NCBI GenBank assembly: GCA_963921825.1 | Contig: OY997590.1 | Location: 54,550,012 to 54,614,011, forward strand | Source of the DNA: Erodium maritimum | Lineage: Eukaryota; Streptophyta; Magnoliopsida; Geraniales; Geraniaceae | Reading direction: 5' to 3' | Length of the DNA: 64,000 nt | Program-made: the position numbers and the translations under genes | In this document: piece after piece, positions 43,258 to 54,545 of the stretch | Layout of the letters: each line of letters opens with the position of its first letter | Position numbering within the stretch: the stretch's first letter is position 1 | The notes under the pieces: generated by a model | What the model saw: the letters and a program-made list of their open reading frames with translations, nothing else | What the model was told of the DNA's origin: nothing | Database searches by the model: none

Positions 43258-43269
43258 TATATATATATG
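43258..43269 (-). promoter_or_regulatory. Likely TATA box of the peroxidase gene
   Basis: A TATATATATA run about 50-60 bases upstream of the start codon on the minus strand. This position would give a short 5' UTR. It is a simple AT run, so the call is tentative. Confidence 0.4.
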
Positions 43270-44754
43270 TAATGTACAGGATATTATATTACCAAGCATG
43301 TAGCTTGTGCTCACTAGTTTCTTTCTCCTGTATGGATCTTGAACATTTCATAGGACGAGCTTAAGGTCAAGAGAGGATGTAACTAATATTGGCCTGGTTG
43401 GTAAGAGGTGCTTCAAAACTAAAAGCTAGATAAAGTTGAAGGCTGAAAATTGCTTTAGAGGTTTCTGAGGGCAACTCACCAAACCATAAGCTGATCTTAA
43501 CAGCTTCTGCATCATCGCTACTTTTGAACTCGTGGAATTGGTGCCAAAGGCATCTGCAGACAACAAGTCCAGGTCATTGTCATGCGTCTAAGACAACTCA
43601 ACTCTACAAGAAAACTAATTATCATAACTTAACTGATTTATGAGAGATTTCATTTGAAGTTTTGCTGGTTAGATGGTCTAATTCTTGACTTAGCAGGCTG
43701 ATGCATGTACCTTAACATAATGCAATGTTACATCACAAACTGTGCAGCCAATATTTTATTTCACAAGATGGATTCAGACAGACAAAGCTTGAACTACTTT
43801 TCCAGAGCATATGTTTCCGTGATCGCGTTTTCTCTGTATTCATTTAATTTTCTCGTGTAATTTCCAGGAAAGTCTAAGGTCTTACCATTCTTGCACACAC
43901 CACAAAATTGTGTATTTGACTTTGAAGACCAGCTTACTGCTCCTATCTTCACAGTTTTTCTTTACACACAAGGTTGCTCACTTCCTTGCATTCTGGTTGC
44001 TTTTCTATCAACAAAATCTAGAATCAATATATGAAGGAGAAACAGGCATATCTTTAAGAGCAAGATTGAAATCAAATGCCAAGTCTATGTGCACATGTAT
44101 CTTTCAGTGCAAGAATAGTAAACATGTAGCTTGTTTCATCTCATCACACAAGCTGCTGCAAAATTGACTTTGTTGCTGCAGCTGAATGTTCCCACAAGAG
44201 GAGGAAGAATAAATTACTTCCAGGATCCAGCTCACTGTTACAGCATGAGAATTGACAAGGGCCTACTGTCTCATAAGCTATGGAAACTCAAGCTGATCAA
44301 GGCCAAAATCAGTAGAAAAACACAATGAAGAAAGGAAAAATATGGTTTGCCTTGAGAGATAGGACAAAAGCATCACATATCCAACCAATGACTTTTAGTC
44401 CATCTCATCCCACAGCCTTTAAGTGTAGAGTTATAGTCTAGGAAGATATCTTAATAGAAAAACAAACAAAAATGATATCTCCAGCATTTGATGTCATGAG
44501 ACATACTGTTTAGAGTAGTTCTTACAATATTACAAGCAAAGAAACTAGTGATCACAAATAAGTAGTCAAAAACATGCATTTTCTCAGTAGAAATCCATAA
44601 ATCCCATGAAATGCAAATATTATGGGAAACATTAGTATTGTGTGAAAGAGAAACATACAGACTCTTGAAAACTTATTACTAGAAACAAAACCGGAAAAAA
44701 GAGGATCAAAGAGTACACATCAGAGAATATAGACACCACATCTCCAATCCTAGT
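43270..44754. other. Intergenic region, peroxidase upstream side
   Basis: About 1.5 kb between the peroxidase promoter and the 3' end of the next gene. Short frames (43,910-44,167 and 44,131-44,328) have no recognised domain and no good splice partners. The part near 44,754 is probably the chaperone gene's 3' UTR. No repeat recognised. Confidence 0.5.
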
Positions 44755-45567
44755 TCAGGTGTACATCTCAGAATCAAAAGCACGGTCCTTATGCTGGCTT
44801 GTCTTGATGTAATCATCCTCACCAGCAACATTTGGACTAAATTTCAAGCCAGGCAATACATCCTTGAGCAGCAGAGACTTGACCAGGGATGTAACTGAAC
44901 CGCCAAATTCAGGCCATGACACACAAAGAGAGGCCTTGATGTTCCTCATTTCACATCGGCTCAAAAGAGCAGCAGCCAGGCCATCTACCATACTTCCTGA
45001 TGGAAAGTGATCTAAACCTTTTAACAGTGATGATTGTCCCGAAATACTATTCTGGTCTCTTTTTTCCAATGATGTCTCCAGCTTGAGAGCGATTGCCTCA
45101 TCTGGTGAGAGCTTACCTCGAAAGTTCCGTCTCTGAACTGAATCCAAGATCAAAACCCTCTCTGGAACAATCTTATTACCGATCTGCAACTTTGCAACTA
45201 CATGACATCTATCAGCATTGACAGAGTACTGGACTGAGACAAAGAGTATCAAATGCCCATCATTATTGATGACATAGTCGTTACAGGATTTGTCCCCAAG
45301 TGAAGGTGTTACAGAGTTGCCATAGAAGGGTGTCTCAGGAAGGATGAGGCTTCCAATTAAGGTTTTAGAGGAGACTTTGTGGAACAGATAGAGAGAAGGA
45401 GAAGACATGGCAATAACAACAAGAGAGGGGTGGATAGGTTTGTCAGCATAAGGGTTAGAAAGCAAGAGGAATGGAGATGGAAGAAGAGGTGATTGAGATG
45501 CGAAGTTGTTCAGATCTTCCTGGAAGAACCTTGAAGGTGGAGGAACCTCGGTTAAGACGTCTTCCAT
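44755..45567 (-). CDS. Proteasome assembly chaperone 1-like protein
   Basis: An uninterrupted frame of 270 residues that I recognise, with moderate confidence, as the plant counterpart of proteasome assembly chaperone 1 (PAC1/Pba1), which with PAC2 helps build the 20S alpha ring in the cytosol. Support: length and overall pattern, an N-terminal MEDVLTEVPPPSRFFQEDLN, a central beta-rich region (LVVIAMSSPSLYLFHKVSS, HLILFVSVQY, VPERVLILDSV), MVDGLAAALLSRCE, and the C-terminal VKSLLLKDVLPGLKF. No signal peptide or membrane segment is seen. The coding part is one exon; an acceptor (ATTACAG|GTTGC) 5' of the ATG indicates a 5' UTR intron. It is on the same strand as the peroxidase, about 1.5 kb away, with no functional link implied. 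Another conserved plant protein of unknown function remains possible. Confidence 0.65.
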   Translation of the reverse strand: MEDVLTEVPPPSRFFQEDLNNFASQSPLLPSPFLLLSNPYADKPIHPSLVVIAMSSPSLYLFHKVSSKTLIGSLILPETPFYGNSVTPSLGDKSCNDYVINNDGHLILFVSVQYSVNADRCHVVAKLQIGNKIVPERVLILDSVQRRNFRGKLSPDEAIALKLETSLEKRDQNSISGQSSLLKGLDHFPSGSMVDGLAAALLSRCEMRNIKASLCVSWPEFGGSVTSLVKSLLLKDVLPGLKFSPNVAGEDDYIKTSQHKDRAFDSEMYT

Positions 45568-46618
45568 GACTCCCTTAATGCAAGTTTTGCAACCTGTAAT
45601 ATCATGAAACCGAATACATATTCAGAAGAACTAGTATGATTCCCGAAACCTACAGCAACCAGAATTTACATCACCTTTACACAAAAATCTGTTACACAAC
45701 AGTAAAGCAGTATGCCAGCATAGAATTTGTAAAATTGTCCAATAGTCATAAAGATAAAAACACATCTTCCTTCATCACCCCTCTAGTTTTTATGAATATG
45801 AGTAAGAACACGCCGAACTCTGTAAGCTAGTAGCACCATTCCAACAACAATTTCCTCTTATTTTTATGCGTTGGAACATTTAGTAAAATATGAAAACATT
45901 ATAGTATCACCCTAAGTAACTTTCTGTCTTCCAAATACACTGATAAAAACAACGTCGGTGCGTACTGCAGACTATAAAGGCCAAACTGAGATTAACTAAA
46001 CAAAAGGTATCCACTACAGAGTGATTATCGGCCTTGGTAGAATGTTGGCAAAAACAATACAGCTGAACATGAAGAAACCCGTTTCCGAGCTTGCAAAGGC
46101 TTCTACACTACCACATAGTATTTGCCACAATCAATAAAATCTACAATTAAGATCTCAAAGAATAGATTTAAGCCAAAAACTAAAACCCTAAATCGGCCCA
46201 AGTAAATATCATATATTTTCCACGCCTAACTAAAAGTAAAAATCTAATAATACCTAGCTCAAATTGATATTCATCTTTCCACTTCTATCATCTCCAAAGG
46301 CTTAACAAGCCCAAATCAAATGAGCGAAAAACGTTGTTTTTCTTTGGTAACAATAAATAGGTTAATTTATTCACAAAGCTGATACTTAGATCGCAACTTG
46401 AAACGAGCAATCGAAACTTTCTTCAAATCTTAATTGAAACATAACAGAAAATGTTGGGTCAGGAGAGAAATCGCTTGCAGAAAATGGCCCACGCAACAAC
46501 GTAAGAAAAAAAAACCCAGCTCATTGATAAAAATGCCTCATTTTCTCGACCAACGGAAAACGGGACGTCGCTGGGAACGAAAATGAGAAAGAGAGAGAGC
46601 AGCAGAACGAAACCTTAC
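45568..46618 (-). other. 5' UTR intron of the chaperone-like gene
   Basis: An acceptor lies near 45,598 (TTACAG|GTTGC) and a good donor at 46,618-46,617 (TTTCC|GTAAGG), making a 5' UTR intron of about 1 kb. The sequence between is AT-rich with no supported gene. Confidence 0.4.
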
Positions 46619-46720
46619 GGAAATCTTCTGAGAGCTCTCTGGTTGTCTTCTCACCCAAGAAAATGAGTTCGCCTGAAACGGCGACAGTACAGAAACTGAA
46701 AGCATTTGGCAAAATACAGT
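46619..46720 (-). other. 5' UTR exon of the chaperone-like gene
   Basis: A likely leader exon upstream of the donor at 46,618. The transcription start is not defined. Just upstream lies a direct repeat with CAGTCAGCTGAATCAA (about 46,717 and 46,790). Confidence 0.35.
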
Positions 46721-48194
46721 CAGCTGAATCAAACGACGCCGTTAGTCAATTGAACGAAACGATGCCGTTTTGTCTATAAAAATGGGGCGAAATGCAGTCA
46801 GCTGAATCAAGAGCAACATGAAACTACACATTTTGGGCAAAACCCCCTTCTCCTATAAAAATTGCGTTCAGGGAATCATTTGCCTATACTGATAGTTTGA
46901 GTTAGCGTGACGTTTGACGAGAGGGTAATGTTTTACTGATCATGTATACAGGGGTATGAGTTAAAGTCACGAGTGACAAACAGTTTTTTTTTGATCGGCA
47001 AAGCAAATTTAAATTAAAACTGTTCTTTGGAAGGAAGAACAGAGTTTGAAATACAACCACACGAGCAATCCACAATGGATCCTCAACCAACATTCTCTAC
47101 AAACAGAGAAAACAACAACCCAAGGACGGTCCACTCGGGGAACCTCAAAACCAACAACACAAGGACGGTCCACTCAGGGAACCTCAATACACCAAATCAC
47201 TACCAAATAAAGCAGAGCCCAACCAGGGACTTACAAGGATAAACAACAGCTAAAGGGTAAAACCAACAAGAAAAGCCACTATGGGCAACAAGAATGACAA
47301 GACCAAGTATCCCAGAACATCCGGGCAAGACAGCAGCCACCACCAAGAATTGGCCTCTAAGGAGAGCAGGCACACAAGAAGCACTGCAAACCTAATCAGA
47401 GTTGAACCAAACTCCCTGTATCATTAGTAACTCTCAATCCTAGCGAGAAAGAGGGTACTAAAAACGCCGGTGGCCAGGACCACGATCGACAGATACAGTA
47501 TCAGTGAAGAATCACTAAGAAACACCACTCCCAACAGATAAAACGAATGGCTTCAGACCAAGGAACAGCCTTAAGGACTCACCGGCAGCAAACACCAACA
47601 CCTATAACTGGTGAGCTCGATCACCAAACAACGGGTCGAGAAGAAGCGAAGCCATTCGAAGCAAATGAAAGGAAAGGGTGGGAGAGGAATTATCAAACAA
47701 AGATCAATAAGCAGCGAGGCACCATCGAAAGGTTGAAGTCCCAGAAGCAGCTAGAGTAGTTCAGCGACGATCCACATCCGCTAGACTGTAGAAACACGTC
47801 CCACGACCTGAGCTAGAACTAGTCACCTCCAAAGACTTGAGAGAAAGTCCACCGTCGAAACAACAATGCCGAATCTGAAGAGACAGGGCAGGCGACGAAG
47901 CTCGCACTCAGCCCACCCAAACCTAAATTCGGTAAACACCGAAAAGAGGCCCAAAAAGGCGGAGGACCGGTATTTCTACCGAGAACGAGCTCCGAACTCT
48001 AAACTGGCAGCAGCAAGTCAGAACTCTAGAGAGACCTACGATGGAATGCGTGGTGAGCGTTCCAAAAATGAGACAGGTAACCCCTCACCGACTACAGCAA
48101 GGATCCGAAGGGGAAGGCCTATAATGATACCGAGCACAATCCAATCCAGACTCAAATAGAGAAGCCTCTGAAACCAGCAAAAGAGCAGCAGCCA

Positions 48195-48300
48195 TGCCCA
48201 AACCCAAATCTGGTTCAGATCCAAACCCAGGTCCAGACCCAGGTCCAGGCCCGAACCCAGGCCCGAACCGACCAAGACCCGAGCCCAAAAAACCCTACCG
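48195..48300. repeat. GC-rich hexamer-like low-complexity tract
   Basis: Degenerate CCCAGGTCCAGA / CCCGAACCCAGG units coding, in one frame, alternating Pro-Gly/Asn residues. Similar degenerate tracts sit in the gypsy LTRs at 7,200-7,345 and 49,660-49,820. Probably replication slippage products; not a gene. Confidence 0.6.
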
Positions 48301-48733
48301 ACCCGGCCAAAGTCAAACTGCGTCTGAAGCCATGGCCGACCGTTCTTGCCGACCCGCGTCCCTAGGCAGCAACCACGACCATCATCTAGCCAACCCACAC
48401 CGAGCATTCCACCGGAACTCAACTCCGGCCGGGAAGAGACCGACAGCTACCCACAACACAGATCAGTTCGAACGAAGCATCAGGATTGGGACAAAAGTCA
48501 GCCTGAAGAACAAGCACAAATCCGCTCCGACTAGAACAGAACCCGTCCGACCAGAAGAGATGCCACTCCAGCCACGAGAGAAGAGCTCCCAACCACACCG
48601 GACCGGCGTCTGAACCCGACGGCGAGGGACCACAGCAGCTCCGGCGAACTCCCAACCGAAACAGAGCAGATCTGGATCGATCCAAGCGGAGCACCAGACG
48701 AGGACAGTGTCACCGGACACCAAAGACTCCGGT

Positions 48734-51697
48734 TGTAAATACCGTCTCAATTAAAAGAAGTAAAATATTATTTTTATCGACTTGAAACGTCGTGGTAGAA
48801 AATTGGGTTGGAAATTGGATCGAGTGAAAAAGAAAAAAAAAGAGAAAAGGGGAAGAGTTGGGCTGGACCAGGCTGACTAGGCCCGGTTAGAGACCAGACC
48901 CAAGCCAGGCTGAGCCAAGCCCACCTTCGCGAAGTCAGGCCCATAACTCACACGGCCCAACCCTACGCGAGGTAACCCTCGCTCGCGCCGCTTCAGTCCT
49001 CATTCGCACGCACGATTCCCAACGCTCGTCTTCAACCTCTCGTCTTCTCTCTCGCAAACAAGAACTAGTCCGTCGCCGCCGTCCTTCTTCTCCCTTCTCC
49101 TCCTTCTTCTCCTTCTTCTGCTTCCACCCGTGACAAAACCCCACCACCAGAAACCCTCTTTCCCTCTTTTCCTCCCTCGAATCGAACAAAACCCTAGCCG
49201 CCCTCTTCGATCCAAGCTCCGCTGCGCCTTCAACCGTAGAAATCAGCCACGGTGAGCCTCGTCCCGAGCTGTTTCACCTTCCCCGCTACCCTTCGCCTGA
49301 AAATCGCGAACCTTCGAGCTCATTTTGAGCTGGGTTTGACCGGAGAGGATTGTCAGAGTTCTCGAGCTCCAGATCTGGCATTCCCACGCCGGCGAGCCTC
49401 TAACGCCGCTAGATCTGGATGGAGAAGCCCGAGTTTCACTCCAGCGACGCTCCCTCGTCCTCCCCTCGCCGCCTGACGCCGTCCACCGCCACGGCCAGAC
49501 CAGGACATGCCGTCGTCGTCGCCCTTGACCTCGCCATGCTCAGATCAGACGGAACCCTAGCGGACTAGGCCTTGGGCCAAGAGTGGCACCGGGCCAGGAC
49601 AACCTCGAGCCAGTTGGGCCTTGGGCCAGACTGGATCTTGGTTGGGCCTTGGGCCGAGCCAAGCCCAGGTCCGTTAGGGCGAGTCCAGATTCGGGCTTGG
49701 ACCGGGTCTAGGTCGGGTCTGGAGCCGGGTTCGGGTCGGTCCTGGGTCCGGTCGGGTCTGGGTTCTGGACCGGGTCGGATTCGGTTCTGGTTCTCGGATC
49801 CGGTTCAGATCCGGGTCGGGCATTTTAATAAATTATTTAATTAAATTTAAATGACTTAAAATTGGTTAATTAAAGGACTTAATGGAAAATTAGAGGACTT
49901 TGGACTTTACCAGGACTAATATTGAACCATACCTGTTAAACCCAGACTTGGACTTCGCCCGAGAAGGCCAGAGTTAGGCCTGGACGTCAGCAGCTAGAAG
50001 ACGTAGCTGTTGGTTCTTCTTGAGGTAGTGAAAAGTACTAAACTTATCTGATAATTTAAATAACGCTAATAGAATGCCTTTACGTTAAATAATAACCGGA
50101 AAGGTCCTAGTTTGCATATAGGATGTGATTCACTAGAATAACCATTTTCGATTACAATAATAACCGGACGAGTCATAGTGTGCATATAGGATGTGATTCA
50201 CTAGTTAACCCTTTTCAATATCTTGGGAAATTGCCGTGCTGGTAGAATGGCCATGTCGAGCCTTAGGACTGCTTGTTGATTGTATGTATTGTTGATTGTT
50301 CGCCTTTAAGGTCGATGCATGCTCCGTCTTTAGGTTAATTTATGAGTCATACTAAACTAGATGAATTAAGTTGATTATGATATGAATGATTGATTCGTGT
50401 TATGATTGGTTGAATGAATGAAATGAATGCGATGTGATTGGTTGAATGGATGTTTCAATGTGAATTGGTTGTGCCTAAGGCTATGATCGGGTGAGTGATT
50501 GACCGATGATGCGTGGTTGGTAAGTTATGCCGGTAAGCTTGGTGGTTAGTATGAGTTGTTGTGTTGTGCCCTGTTGGGAATTGCGTGCCTTTGTTGTTTG
50601 CTTGCCGAGGGTGTTTCTGAGCTGATATCCGACCGAGGGGATAAGCCGGTCCGATACGTTTACATTGTTGTTTCACCCCGATGCTACGTGTTCCGGGAAG
50701 ACCTAGACCGAGAGACATTCCGGTATGGTGTATTATTGTCTTATCCGATGCTATGTGATCCGGGAAGACAAAGACCGAGAGGCATTCCGGTACGGTATAT
50801 TATCGTCTTATCCGATACTACGTGTTCCAGAAAGACCAATTCCACCCCGATGCTACGTGTTCCGGGAAGACTGAGGCCGAGGGATGTTCCAGCACGGTAC
50901 TTTATTGTCTCATTCCGATGCTACGTGTTCCGGAGAGACTCATTTTATCCCGATGATCTATGGTACGTTGAGGACATTTCGGGGACCTCCGAGAACATGC
51001 GTTCCTAGGGAACTTTTCCGGAAATCCCGATGATAGTGTTTCCCTCCGGATCGAGGGGCATTCTGATATGATGTACTAGTCAGTGTACGGATCAGGGTCT
51101 TGGAATTTGATACTAAACATTTCAGTATTGTGTACGCGTTAAATTAATTCCCTTGATAAATTTATTCTCTTTCCATTGATCTCCTTGAGCGTTATATTCC
51201 CTAAAGTTTTACATTCTTTATTTTCCGTTGTTTTCCTTGAATGTTACTCTCTTAAAGGCATTAGAACTTTTATTGATCTTCTTTTACAGCACCTTTCGTT
51301 TAATTTTTCTAATTATAAACTCTGAATAGTTATACTAATTAATTTTATGCTTTAACGGGGGTTTCTTTTACTTTACTGCTTTTTCCTACTGAGCGTAAGC
51401 TCACCCCCTTCATGTTTACTGTTGTTTTACAGGTTTCCTTGCTGAATAGGTTATAGGACGTCTCAGGGCTGGGGAGCTCACTGAGGGTTCGGGTGTTGTT
51501 ATATTAGAGACGTACTACCCTATTTTGTATTAAACTTGTTGTTCATTAGTACATTTTGAGTTTACGACTCGTTGGTTGGATTTGGATTATACTCTTCTCG
51601 GAACTTCTTTATTTAAAGTTTATTTTAATTATTGATATTTATCTTTATTTCAAGTTCACGTCTCGAGTCCGGTCAAAACCAGATTTGGGGTGTGACA
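48734..51697 (+). mobile_element. Ty3/gypsy solo LTR with perfect TSD
   Basis: A 2,964-bp segment from TGTAAATACCG to GGGGTGTGACA, flanked by identical CCGGT copies at 48,729-48,733 and 51,698-51,702. The 3' end (CACGTCTCGAGTCCGGTC) matches the LTR ends of the intact gypsy element. It has the shared GGAAAGGTCCTAG block (50,098) and repeated GATGCTACGTGTTCCGG units (50,640-50,960). No internal region, so it is a solo LTR left by recombination. It differs enough from the other LTRs to be a separate subfamily. Confidence 0.9.
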
Positions 51698-51959
51698 CCG
51701 GTGAAACAGACAAAGGCATTGTCGACCCGACGAAGAACACAACGGAAAGCGAAGACAAGAGAAGAAAGCAGGGGAAGGAACAAGAAGGGAAAAGGAGAAA
51801 ATAAGGAGGCTAAGGGGGAGGAAGAGAAGGCCTTCACCGGCGACAACCATGGCCGGAGCCGTGGCTGTCGCCGATGCTGAGAAGGGAGTAGATAGGGTGG
51901 TGGCTACGGTTTTTAGGTTTTGTCTTTTGTTGAGAGAGAAAGGCCTGTGTGCCAAAGAG

Positions 51960-53230
51960 TTTGACATTTGGACAACCCACCTTAAGTGTACTTCATAGAA
52001 CTAAGACATAAGTACATCTCAACCCGTACAGTCCTTAGTTCTACGACCATGTGATGTGGATTCATGTTTAAGCTAATCAACCGCTTATCCTAACAGATAA
52101 TTTATAAAGGTTATGTTTGGGCAATGATACACACATGTCAGACACATGGGTGATGGTCATAGGGACTTGTCACTTGTGGTTACACAAGTCACATGTCATT
52201 AAAACGGCCGCGCTTGATGGGTAGGAGGTTTGTAACAGAAGCATGACCATGCATGGGATTCATCACATACATTCTTCACTCACAATCAAGAGAATATGTT
52301 AAGACTAAATTAGAAAGGATGACGGTTCTACGCCTTTATTCAGTTGTGACAATCGCTAAATGACAAGAGGATAAGACTACACAAGGTAACATGATTTGAA
52401 GAAGTGTTGGTCATCAATTCATATGGCTCAGAAGGTCATGTGCCTTGCTAGGAGATACCCACGACTTGTGGATGAAACATTTTGTTTCATTTCACTACCA
52501 ACGATCATATAAAGCCTAAAGGGTCACACACATAGAAAAAGACCACAACGAAGTGAACGAAATGGTTTTAATTAAATGAAATACTGTACGGATTATATTT
52601 TATATGATGTACCACTTTTATTTAAATAAAGTACTCATGAGGCAAAATTAAATCGACATTTAATTAAATAAACAGACGAAAAAGCCAAATATATAAAATA
52701 TATAGGGCTTGCCCAAACACCCCTATGGCCCAATAAAGGGGTTCGTCCAACCCATTATACTAGATATATTTTCAACATTTAATTTGTTTCAATAAGATTA
52801 AAAGAGGAAACCCTATTTCTAGAAAGTCTAGGAAACAAGAAAAGCTAGTTGGATTAGTCGAAGGTTTCTTATTCATATTTGCCTTGGGATTGAAGTAAGA
52901 CCTACACCTATAAATACATGGGCAAGGGTTGACCGAAAATAAGAGCTTCATAGCTGAAATTTTCGGGCACCCATAGTGAAAAATTGAGAGTTTTCGTTCA
53001 AGGGCTTCTAGTGTGTCTAGTTGTGGGTCAAGCTTTCTCGCATGGATACCGTTAGAGGGGAACACTTGGGCGCCTACAACAACACTTCCAAAGGTCTCCA
53101 TCTCGAACCAATTGATTCCAAAGTAGCGTTTTCTAAGGTAATCTCTATTCAACGTCGCATAGATTAGTAATTACATGAATATGTGATTTAGGCTAAAAAT
53201 ATATGTTATCGACAAAATTTTATAAGTTTT
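51960..53230 (+). mobile_element. Copia-type LTR, diverged relative of 12,434-14,120
   Basis: Shares GCATGACCATGCA and AAGGATGACGGTTCTACGCC (about 52,242 and 52,317) with matching blocks in the Copia LTR at 12.4 kb. Has a promoter-like TATAAATA at 52,913, then a TTGATTCCAAAG and GTTTTCTAAGGTAATCTC stretch typical of Copia LTR 3' ends. Edges are approximate and no target duplication was found. No internal coding region is seen. Confidence 0.5.
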
Positions 53231-53649
53231 TTTCCTGTAGTGTTTATATAACACATCCTATAATCCAACATAACCATATACAAGCTCCATCACCCACTTG
53301 CCAGTGTAAACTCTACCCTCGAAACACGCTCCTGAAAATGGGGTATTTTGTCAACCTGATGATATGGCCAACATCAAACAGATTCCTCTTCTTGTCAACT
53401 TTTGAAATGTCCCGTTCTTGAACCTGCCACCCAAACTCCAAACTTCGCACAGACGGCCTTTTTCCTATAACATTTCCTCTTCCTCTGTAAATCGCCACCA
53501 CCACATAGTGATGAGATTCTGATTTAGTGTCTCCAATCTACGAATACCCAAGCACCCCCCCCCCCCGAGGGGGACTTACAAACACCCTCCCATTTAATCT
53601 TGCAAGGACCCTTCTTGTCATGCTGCTTTGCCAAAGGGTTTTTCGCTGT

Positions 53650-53842
53650 CAAGGTTCCAAGATTTGAATAACCTTTTTAGGCGTCCTGAATACAATATTC
53701 TAAAAAAATCCAGACCAGGCCCTACCAAGGCCCATTTCCTTGTTGGTCGACCAGATTAATTCGATTAATCCCCATTTCCCCCCTATTAATCCCCAAAAGA
53801 CTATAGCCGCCCAACTAGCGCCTAACGATTTTTAGAACCTTG
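53650..53842. mobile_element. hAT MITE, second copy
   Basis: Ends CAAGGTTCCAAGATTTG and, inverted, CAAGGTTCTAAAAATCG; contains GGCGCTAG and GGGGATTAAT as in the copy at 16,184-16,643. No clear 8-base target duplication. It interrupts the LINE ORF2 fragment. Confidence 0.65.
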
Positions 53843-53924
53843 CCAGAATATTTAATAATCACTACCAAATGGGCCAAACTTAGTTGTTTCGCTTGCCATA
53901 AATTCAGAGAAAGCTTGAACTTAG

Positions 53925-54012
53925 TATGAAACCCAAATAGTTGAATGGGAGGTCTCGAGTTGCCCCCTAATATGAAACCCAAATAGTTGAATGGGAGATC
54001 TCGAGTTGCACA
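53925..54012. repeat. 46-bp tandem duplication in the LINE fragment
   Basis: TATGAAACCCAAATAGTTGA and the following bases occur at 53,925 and again at 53,971, both continuing TCTCGAGTTGC. It duplicates the coding region for the LPFNYLG motif. Confidence 0.8.
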
Positions 54013-54242
54013 ATCATCCTTAATGAAAATCTTATATTACAAATCCCTCTCGATTTTCAGTTGGTCACCAAGAACAAAACTGATATTTCATAAGAAAATG
54101 GAGGAGTTCTACAATCAACATCGATATCTAGGAAAACAAGCCTTTATTGTGGGTAGAGATCCTACCCTTATCTAAGTAAGGGACAAGGTCATAACTTATG
54201 ATTGAGTCTGTCGTTCCACTTTCATGGTAATTTTGCGGATGT

Positions 54243-54545
54243 TTTTTTATCAGCTCAAAGAAATTTTATTAATAAAAATCTTGGTTCAAGAAGGACCGAG
54301 CGAGAGAAACAACGATAACAAAACAACTCTCAAAAGAGCTAAGGGCCAAAGCCCAAAAAGGAAAAACAAAACAAAAAACCCTAGCCGATGAATAGTAACA
54401 ACGATAACAAAACAACTCTATAAAGAGCTAAGGGTCAAAGCCCAAAAGGGAAAAAAAAAACAAAAAACCCTAGTCGATGAACAGTTTCTCAAGAGACTTA
54501 CGAATGTTTAGCATTGAATAAATAACCAACTGATGTAGGGTCAAG
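54243..54545 (-). mobile_element. LINE 3' tail with an internal tandem duplication
   Basis: Inverted A-tail (T-run at 54,243) and the LINE-type end TTAATAAAATTTCTTTGAGC. A unit of about 92 bp with AACGATAACAAAACAACTCT is present twice (from about 54,305 and 54,398). 5'-truncated, no coding sequence. Confidence 0.6.

Larger units (their letters stand above)
46985..51950 (-). mobile_element. LINE-like remnant, split by a gypsy solo LTR
   Basis: The T-run at 46,985-46,993 followed by GATCGGCAAAGC is the inverted A-tail of a minus-strand LINE, like those at 3,019 and 54,243. The 3' region has a duplicated GGACGGTCCACTC block (47,125 and 47,162). Upstream sequence is GC-rich and, after the solo LTR, continues at 51,703 to about 51,950 with a composition like LINE ORF1 leaders. 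No endonuclease, RT or clear ORF1 domain is seen. The 5' edge and target duplication were not found. Confidence 0.5.
53250..54240 (-). pseudogene. LINE ORF2 thumb and C-terminal region
   Basis: Minus-strand pieces: RDLPFNYLGFH (family form LPFKYLG) near 54,000, then LNLWQAKQLSLA (family form GWKAKTLSLGGR) near 53,890, and after a MITE KIKWEGVCKSP, LETLNQNLITMWWWRF and LWKKAVCAKFG, the region before the LINE zinc-binding domain. Order and orientation fit one ORF2. It is broken by frameshifts, stops, a 46-bp duplication and a C-run of 12 (53,555-53,566). Confidence 0.65.

Noticed and set aside
43910-44328. Small plus-strand gene between peroxidase and chaperone
   Set aside because: Overlapping short frames with no domain, no good splice sites and AT-rich composition.
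48194-48613. Proline-rich protein of 139 residues
   Set aside because: It comes from a degenerate GC-rich hexamer tract in a LINE remnant; no signal peptide, domain or splice support.
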